NCBI GenBank assembly: GCA_030248215.1
Contig: JASANG010004004.1
Span: forward strand, 1 to 64,000
DNA: 64,000 nucleotides
DNA from: Enoplolaimus lenunculus
Lineage: Eukaryota; Nematoda; Enoplea; Enoplida; Thoracostomopsidae
Direction of reading: 5' to 3'
Numbering within the stretch: position 1 is the stretch's first letter; every line of letters begins with the position of its first letter. The notes under the pieces are model-generated. The model searched no databases. It was not told where the DNA came from and was given only the letters and a program-made list of their open reading frames with translations. The position numbers and the translations under genes were made by a program. Positions 56,126 through 64,000 of the stretch are shown piece by piece.

Positions 56126-58049
56126 GTAAGTTAGTCAAGTATTTTTACTTAGAATTTTAAAGGGCATGCTGGGGTTATGCTTGTTGTGCTGCGTCGTCTG
56201 GCGGCTGACATCTGCACAAGTTAAGTAAAGTTCTGCGCTAGAACTTTCATCAAATATAAGTATGAAACAATAAACACAATCATTTGCTATGCGTAACTTA
56301 TATAATCGAAATTGAAGGCTGAAGACTTTTTATTAACGCTGTATGTAGAAGCCAAAAACAAGGGTGCAACACGAGACCAACACCTTGACGACTCCTACGG
56401 GTGCACAATCTATAATAATGGCATAAACTTCGTGACCGAGAAGCCAATTTCAATTGGTTTTAAAACTTTTAGAAGTGTGCGGACCAACTCCTGAAATTTG
56501 TGACGGAGGACGCGATACATATACTGAAAACCATCAGGGAATTGAACAAAAGCCAAATGCAATTTCAGTGCTATATCTTAACTCAAATTTTCGGTTTTAT
56601 ACAATTCCTACTTGGGGCATAAGTATGGATAGGCCTCGCCTGACTGAAGAGATATCTTTAATTTTTATTTTCGTTTCACCTTCTGTTGTTTTTGAAATCT
56701 GCAACTTTACTGTTGTCGGTTAATTACTTTACAAGTATATAATTTTGCATGCTAAACAGGATAATAAAACAAAGGTGGCATACGCTACGCGCTGTTATAC
56801 AGCGCATTTGTGCAGCCAATGAGAACTCTGCTTCGGTTACTCGGCCCACCGGCACCTTGCTGCCCACTGCGCAGAAAGTACGACTGTAGTTTCGGCTGTC
56901 GGTTGAAGCATTACTCGCAGCCTAGCTTACCGTTGGCCACACACCAAAGATCAGTTTGAGACCTGGGAAGGCAAACTTTTTCATCCAACTTAGCATGCAT
57001 AAATCGTATACAAATCAGCCGTATAAAGCGGTACAAATAAACACCATTGTTGTTCATAGATTAAAAATTCATGTCAACTTAACTTGAATGGATACAGTTA
57101 TCACATAAAATTGATATTAACTGACAGGCTAAAACAAACTGGCATGGCTTTTACAATCTGAACGAAAATTACAGTTAATTTACCCGTTTATGTCAACACA
57201 ATTTGTTCTACGCTACCACAGAGAACTGAAAAGCCAAACTTATTTGTAATATCGTGTACGGTAAAAACAACTAGTTACTGTGCCATAAACTGTACAGTTT
57301 TCACCGAATTCAGATTGGTATAAGATAAGCTATAATTAGGCAATTGACAATATAAATTTGTGCCACGATGGATCCTAAAGTTTGTTGGCCGTTGTACACT
57401 TTCCCTTCAATGGCTTATGTTTAGGAAAAGTTAGATTATCTAAACCAAAATATCTGACATCCTTTTTCCTAAGCGTAAGCCTTAATTTTTGATGATTGGT
57501 AAGTGTAGAAGAACCAGCAGAGTTTTATTACTGGTTCGTTCGAGGTTTTTAGATTGCGTAAATCCTATTAATTTTTTGTTTTTGGCGCTTTACTACTGTA
57601 AGTTGGCACGCGGTGACCATATATTTGTCAGCGCAAAATTGCTTGTTAAACTTGAGTTATAGTTAAATTGACCCAAGCTTTTTAACAATTTGTTGTTGTT
57701 GAACGGTTACATTGGAAAATACGTTTAAAGTAAGGTCACATCTTTAACCCCTTCTCACATTGAGTTGCCTACAGGCAACTCAGCGCAGTGTATATACGGT
57801 AAATAATATATATCGGCCAATCTGCTATTCAGGCCAATTACTAATGCGCCAGGCCAAGCTGCTCAGAGTTATTTTACATCACTGTTGTTTTGCTATATCT
57901 TACAATCGCTATTTGGCCTAGGGCAATCTGCTGTTTGCCATTGTCAAAAAACTTTGAAATTATAGTATGCGGCAGATAGGTTTAGGCTTAAGCTTGGGTT
58001 GGCCTTGCCTTAACCCTTTAACCATTGTCTTATAAATCTTTACTTTCAG
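56126..58049 (+). other. intron 2 of the LRR gene
   Basis: It runs from GTAAGT to TTTACTTTCAG, 1,924 bp. Short frames inside show no domain, and no transposon ends were recognised. Confidence 0.75.
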
Positions 58050-58810
58050 CGTTAGCAAAGAAACCATGTCATCTCTGGTAGTAGCATGTCGAAACGTCTG
58101 CGAAATCAAACTCCGCGGCAATATTCAACTTGACCGCGAAGTTTTTGAAACATTACAACCAACGCTTATTTGGAAAGTATGCCATTTTGCATTCACTGTC
58201 ACACCACCATTCGAAACCTATCAAGCACTTCAAGTTTTACCAGCGTCAATCAATGATTTATGCTTAAAATTTGGTCCGTCAAACCGAAATTTAGTAGTCG
58301 AAGCAATTAATCGGCTCCCACTGCTGGAACGGCTCGCGTATCATACTGAATTTTTCAACGATGACTTACTGACAAAAACGTTATCGATCCTTGGGTGTAA
58401 GCTGACAGTGTTAGACATTGGCTTATCGGATACAATGACAGATGTGGGTCTACAAACGATTCTCGATCTATGCACCTGCCTGTGCCGGCTCTACATTCAT
58501 AGCGATGTAAACAAAACTAACCGGGTAGTAACCGGATATCCTCTATTATCGCTCGTTCCCAATAATGACACCGATAACAATTTGAATGCTAAACCGGATA
58601 TTGTCGTTCGTTCCCGTACTATTGTTCTGTCGTTAACAGTATTGTATTTGAATTATTTTCGAACCCTCGATCATGATATTTTGAGTAGTGCGCTCAAACA
58701 CTTGAATCGATTATCAGAACTGCATCTTGCCGGCGTTCGCGCTGTTAATGATCGATTACTTTGTTTAATTTCTAAGCATAATGTACTGCTTGAAGTACTC
58801 GATATTCAAC
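58050..58810 (+). CDS. LRR protein with BC-box, exon 3
   Basis: This exon codes for residues 286-540. It is the longest exon (761 bp) and has no internal stop. Successive leucine-rich repeats are visible: CEIKLRGNIQL, LLERLAYHTEF, LTVLDIGLSDTMTDVGLQTI, LCRLYIHSD, LTVLYLNYFRTLDHDIL, LSELHLAGVRAVNDRLLCLI and LLEVLDIQR. The L-xx-L-x-L-x(5-7)-D-x-G/L pattern is that of the cysteine-containing/AMN1-FBXL repeat class. A loop of about 30 residues (TGYPLLSLVPNNDTDNNLNAKPD) interrupts the solenoid. The donor GTAAGT at 58811 splits an Arg codon. Without splicing the frame would end six codons later. Confidence 0.88.
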
Positions 58811-58946
58811 GTAAGTTTCTAAATTAGTTTTGATTTGTTCTTTAATACTTTTTTCAAATTTCGGATCGCAAGCCATCTTACATTTATTGTTGTCAAGTTG
58901 TCATTTCGTTTACGTGTCGGATATACAAATGAGCCAGAAGTAATGG

Positions 58947-59050
58947 ATCAATTAAAGCTTTCCCCCCTAAAATATCAATTAAAGTTTCCCCCTTAGTGGT
59001 ATCAATTGAAGTTTCCCCCAGTGCTATCAATTAAAGTTTTCCCCTAGATT
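58947..59050. repeat. 26-bp tandem repeat, four copies
   Basis: Unit ATCAATTAAAGTTTCCCCC plus 6-8 variable bases. Copies start at about 58947, 58974, 59001 and 59026. It lies upstream of the Merlin-type relic and could be part of its end. Confidence 0.9.
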
Positions 59051-59110
59051 GTTGCGATATTAAAAATATTTGTTTGTGAGAAACAAAATAGGTGTTTCTG
59101 GGGTCAAAGC

Positions 59111-59255
59111 AAATATTTTCGCGTGGGAATGGAATTTCTTTTGTTTAAAAGAATGTAAATGTTTAAATATTTTCGCGTAGGAATGGAATTTCTTTTGTTT
59201 AAAGAAATGTAAATATTTCAATATTTTTGCGTGGGAATGGAATTTTTTTGTTTAA
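59111..59255. repeat. 54-bp tandem repeat, three copies
   Basis: Unit AAATATTTTCGCGTGGGAAT, GGAATTTCTTTTGTTTAAA, GAAATGTAAATGTTT. Copies start at 59111, 59165 and about 59219, directly before the Merlin-type relic. Confidence 0.92.
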
Positions 59256-59269
59256 CTATAAAAGCTGAA

Positions 59270-60324
59270 AATTTTCTCCAGCTCGTTACTTCTGAGTTTT
59301 GCAATATTCGTTTTTGCAAAAGCGCTGCAATGGATCGCCATTACTAACGTGTTGTTATTCAACCGCTGATCAACGAAGATACAAGGCTCGTCATCAACTT
59401 TCTGAAGAATCGTGGGCTGCTTGTTAATCAACCTACATGTCCATTTTGCGATGTCCCGATGACATGGAGTTCTTATTCGAAAGTCAAAGGCGGGTTTGTC
59501 TAGAAGTGTCACAATAAAAAGTGCACACACCCTAAGACAACATGGTCTATTCGAGAGAACTCCTTTTTTAAAAGATCGCACATCAGCCTTCAAACTTGGG
59601 TTCAACTCATGTATCTCTGGGCCGAAGGGGAGTACATGAAAACAGCCGTTCGTCTCACTGGGGTGTCAAATCAAGCAATGGTGGACGTTTTCAACTTCTT
59701 TCGTGAAGTTTGTTCTCGGATCTTTCAACTGCATCCAATTCAACTTGGAAGTCCGTGTGTCATTGTGAAAATTGAAGAAAGACAATTTGGGTATAAAGTC
59801 AAACATCATCGCGGTCGCGCCCCACAATCAGATGTGTGAGTATTTGGCATGGTGGACACAAGTGTGACACCGGCAATTGGCTATATGGAAATTGTCCAAC
59901 GACGTGACGCAGAAACGTTATATCCGATAATATCAGATGTCGTTCGGCCTGGAACCATCATTCACAGCGACCAGTGGGCCGCATACAACAATATTCAAGC
60001 GCGACTAGGATACGAGCATAAGTCCGTTAATCACCAGCTTCACTTCGTAGACCCCAGCCCGGTGTGCATACACAGCACATTGAAACCTATTGGAACCGTG
60101 AGAAAATGCGTACGAAGCATATGCGAGGAGTTCAGGGAGAGTTGCTACAAGAATATCTCAATGAATTTTGTTGGCGCGATAGTTTTCAAGAAGATGCTTT
60201 TGACCACTTTTATCTACTCATATCAGAGAACATTTTCCCTGTACTTAAAACGCTCTCAAGGCCTATATTCTGGACCGAAACTATGTTAAAAAAGCCTTCT
60301 CAAGGGCTTGAGTTAACCACTTAG
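59270..60324 (+). pseudogene. Merlin-type (IS1016/ISXO2-like) DNA transposase, decayed
   Basis: In order, the plus strand shows a zinc ribbon (CPFCDVPMTW ... KCHNKKC ... TTWSIRENSFF), a helix-turn-helix-like stretch (WAEGEYMKTAVRLTGVSNQAM) and the catalytic region. Family motifs are KIEERQFGYK-x3-HRGR, IIHSDQWAAYNNI, VNHQLHFVDP and HTQHIETYWNREK. The first acidic position, Asp in VEIDE of active Merlins, is Glu here (IEER). The second Asp (HSD) and the final Glu (HIETYW) are present. It is inactive: stops at 59501-59503 (TAG) and 59837-59839 (TGA, at the usual Trp of VWVFG), and a one-base frame change near 60060. Length is close to a full transposase. Terminal inverted repeats were not found. 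Confidence 0.88.
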
Positions 60325-60329
60325 CCAAC

Positions 60330-61260
60330 CTTGGGCATTTTTAATCTCGGCAATATACCCATCTTGATAAAAAGGTCTCGCACAAAAACATTATAGGCCA
60401 CTGTCCTCTCCCCCATTGCCGGCTCTTGTGGCAATGAATGGTTTCAGAGTTATACTAAATGTTTTCAAACCCACGTTTTTATTGTTATAATTCCGGTATC
60501 TATTACGTCAATTGCTTTTGGTCAGAAATCGCCAGCTCCTGGTATTTCAGATTTATTACGCATTTGGTGGCCTCAAGGTCCGTTGTTCGTACCGGTATTT
60601 TAACCTCCCACGAATGTTTACCCCGTTCACTCCTCCACTCGTCAATATTCAGCTTAATGAGTTAAATTTTATGTTTACGCTGAATATATTTATATCAATA
60701 CCTATTTCCGAAAACAAACCACCCGTCTTCGGGTGAAAATGTTGCAAAACTACGTGATCACTAGTAGAACCCAATTCCATAACATACCGATTAGCCCACC
60801 CGTATCTCCCAAAACAACAAACTCATTTCACGTTATAACCGAGAGAAACAACAGCTGCCTGTTAAATTGATGCAGACGATTTTGAAACTTTACTTATTAT
60901 GTGTTGAAATCGTAATTTTGGTCCTAAAATCTGTCAACTCTTAGGTTTTCAAGTCTGTATTCTCAAATGTGTGTAGCATCTATTACCAGTTGGAGATAGG
61001 TCCCGTCACTTTCGTACCAGGGAATGGCGGGGGTTGGAAATCTAGCATATTCATTGCAGTAGATTTGCTCTGCTTTTGCGCAAAATTTGAGATCTGTAAT
61101 TGTAGCAGTTTGTTAGTTTGAAAACCTATTGTTAACTGGTGATAAGTGCTAACAGGGTTGGGTTTTTCGAGAAGGGCGGGTGGAAAAACCAAAAAACGGA
61201 AAAACTTTTTGCTTTTAGGGAGTTAAAATGAATCTGATTGCAAGTTTCTTGCCCTTTTAT
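60330..61260. other. intron DNA, nothing recognised
   Basis: Short frames without domains between the Merlin-type relic and the regulatory-site cluster. Merlin ends could lie near 60395 but are not convincing. Confidence 0.4.
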
Positions 61261-61277
61261 ACTCTACATTAAAATGC

Positions 61278-61367
61278 TCTAGAACATTCCACATTAGCAT
61301 AACGCAGTGACGTCAATTGACGTCAAAACTTTCGCAATTATATCACTTGAGCAGGAATGTTCCAGAA
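61278..61367. promoter_or_regulatory. heat-shock-element and CRE-like cluster
   Basis: AGAACATTCC at 61281-61290 is a two-unit GAAnnTTC match. GAATGTTCCAGAA at 61355-61367 is a perfect three-unit heat-shock element (GAAnnTTCnnGAA). Between them, TGACGTCAATTGACGTCA (61308-61325) is a perfect 18-bp palindrome made of two TGACGTCA CRE/ATF sites. The arms are also roughly inverted to each other (AGAACATTCC against GGAATGTTCC). The cluster ends 126 bp before the ATG of the ORF at 61493. Sequence matches are exact; function is inference. Confidence 0.55.
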
Positions 61368-61492
61368 ACTACTCTTAAAATTAATTTGTTGCAGTTTCCA
61401 GAAGTTTTAATCATTTGTTGAAGTCGTATTTTTAAAAACCAGTTTAGCAAAATGGTAAATGAAGGAGAAATTGTCAACAGTGTGTTGAAAAG

Positions 61493-61894
61493 ATGGATAT
61501 TGTACACTGCGAAAATCCGGAACACGTAATGGAAGAGGAATTTTGGAATGCGCTAACCCAGGTACTTGAAGTGAACATTAAAATGATTGAATTTCTTGTC
61601 GCAGAGAGGTGGATGATGGCGTTACAGCAAAAACAACAATTTGAGTTGGAGATGCAACGAATGAAAATGAAGCAGCAAGCAAACATTATTATTGACGCAC
61701 TACAAGCAGGTTACAATACGCGATGTGAGGCGTGTAAGTTGGATTTGCCAGGACAAGGTGTACATAGGAAATTTGGAGGGTGTTTGTCAAGAGATTGTTT
61801 TTCGAAACAAGATGTGATTAACATCTGCACTATATATGGCATTGATTTTGACGATGAATTTTATCAATTAGTTCGTAACATTATCTTTAAATAA
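61493..61894 (+). CDS. compact intronless ORF with Cys/His motif, unknown
   Basis: A 133-residue frame. Residues 1-65 are acidic then helical and Gln/Met/Lys-rich (ALQQKQQFELEMQRMKMKQQ), likely a coiled coil. Residues 77-98 hold CEACKLDLPGQGVHRKFGGCL, then RDCF. The C-x2-C-x4-PGQ-x2-H-x4-GCL spacing could bind zinc. The C-terminus (INICTIYGIDFDDEFYQLVRNIIFK) looks folded. An AATAAA overlaps the stop codon (61890-61895). It lies within intron 3 of the LRR gene on the same strand. A short overlapping frame starts at 61452. It could be a nested gene, a retrogene or a domesticated mobile-element gene. I do not recognise a family with confidence. Confidence 0.5.
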   Translation: MDIVHCENPEHVMEEEFWNALTQVLEVNIKMIEFLVAERWMMALQQKQQFELEMQRMKMKQQANIIIDALQAGYNTRCEACKLDLPGQGVHRKFGGCLSRDCFSKQDVINICTIYGIDFDDEFYQLVRNIIFK

Positions 61895-61994
61895 AAATAT
61901 CTTGTTGTTAATTACGTTGCTCTTGCTTGTCCCACAGATAAAAGCAGAGGGTTTTAATGCTTTTATATTAACCCAATTCACTGCTGCATTCCAG

Positions 61995-62235
61995 AAATTT
62001 TTGATTAATGAGGTTTACCTTACCCTGTGTTTTACGGTAAACAGCTGACGCCACATTTCAGAATGTCTTTACTTTATGGGTGACTACCCTGTTTTTTACG
62101 GTAAACAGCTGACACAGAGAACAGGTGTCTTGGGTGACTACCCTGTTTTGACGGTAAACAGATGACACAGAGAACAGGTGTCTTGGATGACTACCCTGTT
62201 TTTATGGTAAACAGCTGACACCAGAATACAGCTGT
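61995..62235. repeat. 53-bp minisatellite, about four copies
   Basis: Unit GTGACTACCCTGTTTTTTAC, GGTAAACAGCTGACACAGAG, AACAGGTGTCTTG. The outer copies are more diverged. Confidence 0.9.
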
Positions 62236-62244
62236 GTGAGGCAG

Positions 62245-62480
62245 ATGACCTGACTAATGGGTTTACCAGGTGGTTAATATGTTTTGATTAATAGGTTTAC
62301 CAGGTGATTAATAGGCTTACCAGGTGGTTTACCAGGTCATTAATAGGTTTACCAGGTGGTTTCCCTAACGTGATTAATACGTATACTAGGTGATTAATAG
62401 GTTTACAAGGTGGTTTACCAGGTCATTAATAGGTTTATCTAACGTGATTAATAGGTGTACCAGGTGATTAATGGATTTCT
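62245..62480. repeat. TTTACCAGGTGATTAATAGG minisatellite
   Basis: Roughly ten units of 20-25 bp built from TTTACCAGGT and GATTAATAGG, with variants such as TTTCCCTAACGTGATTAATA. It directly follows the 53-bp array and shares the TTTAC/GGTAAAC theme. Confidence 0.88.
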
Positions 62481-62626
62481 GTCAGCCCCTCTGGGAGGGG
62501 GGATAAAACCGCCATTTTAAATCTACTAATGAGTGGGTACCGTTTTTCCTCGGGAATCTAATAAAGTAAGCCTGAACTTCAGACAAATTTATTGCTTAGT
62601 CTCAGGTATACTATGACCCTAACTTA

Positions 62627-63061
62627 CTGTAGTGACCCGAATAAGAGGGGGTGGAGTAATAAGAGGGGGTCGCCATTTTGAGTCCCAATAAATAGGAGTC
62701 CGTATTTCTAATAAAAGTCCGTAAGCGAACAGAGTCCCTAAACCCTTATTAGAGCCCATAAATGTCAATTATCCCTAATTGTAGCATATAAATGTCTAGA
62801 GGACCAAATATACTTGAGTTCGAAACTTTAAAGCTTACTTAAGTTTTAAAAGTAACATTCCAAAGTAACCTTGCGTTATCGCTCAAGCCTTTGATGCAAG
62901 GCAAAACGTTTAATTCAACAGATAGTTGCAAAACCGGATATATATCAGTAAAGATATGTGGCGGAGGGCTGGTTGAAAATAAATAACAGACCGTAACCGA
63001 ATAACAAGGGGGGTTACAGAGGCCAAAAAATATCAGTCCCCCCTTATTCGGGTCACTACAG
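62627..63061. mobile_element. Tc1/mariner-like MITE, 435 bp, TA duplication
   Basis: The ends are inverted copies of CTGTAGTGACCCGAATAAG, identical over 19 bp and followed by G-runs. TA dinucleotides flank both sides (62625-62626 and 63062-63063). No coding capacity is present. It ends 117 bp before the last exon of the LRR gene. The superfamily call rests on the TA duplication only. Confidence 0.82.
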
Positions 63062-63178
63062 TAGTTGTAGCCTTATCCTTTAAGGCTGAGGTTTTGGCTT
63101 AGTTTTAGGAATTTGCCTTTACTACTGTTACTCCCCTCAGGGTAACATCGGCCCAAGAAATACATGTTCCATTTTTAG

Positions 63179-63429
63179 GGTGTTGGAATGTTACTGATAT
63201 TGGCGTGATTGAAATTGCGAAACATCTTCGGCGGTTACATACATTACATTTAGCAATGTGTTGGCGCATTACAGATGCAGCGTTGTTCGCGCTTGCTCAA
63301 TATTCGTCGCATACGCTTGAATATTTCAGTTCACAAGGTTTGCATCAAGTATCTGATCAAGCGAGGCAGCACTTGAAAATCTGTTGTGATAAACGAATTA
63401 AATCAACACAGTTTCATTGGTTCACATGA
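63179..63429 (+). CDS. LRR protein with BC-box, exon 4 (terminal)
   Basis: This exon codes for residues 540-622 and the TGA stop. GG completes the split Arg codon, giving DIQRCWNVTDIGVIEIAKHL across the junction. The junction rebuilds a canonical cysteine-type leucine-rich repeat (C-WNVTD-G--EIA). Two more repeats follow: LRRLHTLHLAMCWRITDAAL and LEYFSSQGLHQVSDQARQHL. The tail is basic (KRIKSTQFHWFT). The perfect continuation of the repeat across the splice site is strong evidence for the 4.4-kb intron. No strong AATAAA lies directly downstream. Confidence 0.88.
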
Positions 63430-63843
63430 GCTTTTTAAGCAATTTGCATTTAAAACTTGTTTATTTTTTGTCTGTTTTCTATCGAATTTAGAACATCTTT
63501 CAAACGCTTGTTTAAATTCAGGTTCAGAGTCATGCCTAAGCTTAAGCATCGAGATTTCGTGCAGGACCAACTCTATTATATGAGCCTCGAAAACAATATT
63601 CAAAATTTTTATTGCAGTGATAAGGTACACTGTGTAAATCGATAGTAAATTTAACAGACACGGAAACTGATATTAAAATATATGAGCCTGCGGCATGTTT
63701 TATTTTTCTTTCCACACAATTGAGGCGCGAAATTCTTCATTTCCATATGTGATTTTAAAACTAATTAGCAAAAAAAGCTGATGCACACTAATATTTTACG
63801 ATTTTGAATGAAATTCGTCATGTTTATTTTATCGGTCCCTTCT

Positions 63844-63863
63844 CTTTATTCGGGTCACTACAG
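63844..63863. repeat. solitary copy of the MITE end
   Basis: CTTTATTCGGGTCACTACAG followed by TA repeats the right end of the MITE at 62627-63061. No second left end was found. The terminal exon of the LRR gene therefore lies between copies of this end. Confidence 0.8.
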
Positions 63864-64000
63864 TAAGCACTTAAATAGTTTTAAAGCAGATCCAAAATTT
63901 TTCCAGGGAGCTGAGCCCTTTATTTCCTCTCTGACTAATGGGGCTGAATATAAACCGCTAAAATTTATTTAATTTAATAGAGAATTAAGTATATAATCTA

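Larger units (their letters stand above)
58811..63178 (+). other. intron 3 of the LRR gene
   Basis: A 4,368-bp intron from GTAAGT to TCCATTTTTAG. It is filled with tandem repeats, a Merlin-type transposase relic, an intronless ORF with its own poly(A) signal, two minisatellites and a TA-flanked MITE. These are listed separately. Confidence 0.75.

Noticed and set aside
58970-59050. Terminal inverted repeat of the Merlin-type element in the ATCAATTAAAGTTTCCCCC units
   Set aside because: No matching inverted copy was found downstream of the transposase relic.
1-64000. CRISPR arrays, operons, ribosome binding sites
   Set aside because: The window is eukaryotic. Its tandem arrays are contiguous satellites without unique spacers.

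Overview
The window is a gene-poor, AT-rich stretch of a eukaryotic nuclear genome. The evidence is spliced genes with GT-AG introns, many DNA transposons, an LTR retrotransposon fossil, a Polinton-like fossil, a tRNA-derived SINE and long satellite arrays. An invertebrate animal is the most likely source. A short (TTAGGC)n-like run near 20.7 kb is compatible with a nematode but is too short to decide. All calls come from reading the sequence; no database was searched.

Layout. 1-2.8 kb has no recognisable gene. 2.85-8.41 kb is an old Polinton-like element present as two diverged head-to-head copies (polymerase B and packaging-ATPase remnants), expanded by minisatellites. 8.6-13.2 kb holds cysteine-rich scraps, an 80-bp minisatellite, a minus-strand gag fossil and an inverted-repeat element. 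13.2-21.5 kb is a decayed Ty3/gypsy-type element with a PHD-like finger near its 3' end. 22.7-27.6 kb carries perfect hairpins, a GC-rich island, a hAT-type MITE with a perfect 8-bp target duplication, a pair of facing tRNA-like heads and a complex palindromic repeat.

28.07-32.73 kb is a three-exon gene for a 494-residue protein with two C2H2 zinc fingers. Its 2.9-kb first intron contains three hAT-type insertions, one nested inside another. 32.7-40.7 kb has no confident gene but another hAT MITE at 36.87-37.37 kb. 40.73-52.51 kb is an 11.8-kb unit bounded by 44-bp terminal inverted repeats and a TTA duplication. It is filled with an 83-bp satellite that runs in one direction over 8.3 kb, then in alternating inverted and direct blocks, with a 2-kb-spaced segmental duplication.

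54.27-63.43 kb is a four-exon leucine-rich-repeat gene (622 residues). An N-terminal match to the elongin BC-box suggests a cullin-RING ubiquitin ligase substrate receptor. Its last intron hosts a decayed Merlin-type transposase, a compact intronless ORF with a cysteine/histidine motif and heat-shock/CRE-like sites upstream, two minisatellites and a MITE with a TA duplication.

The two host genes show no functional link to each other. The window is mainly a record of transposon insertion, nesting and satellite growth around two widely spaced intron-bearing genes.
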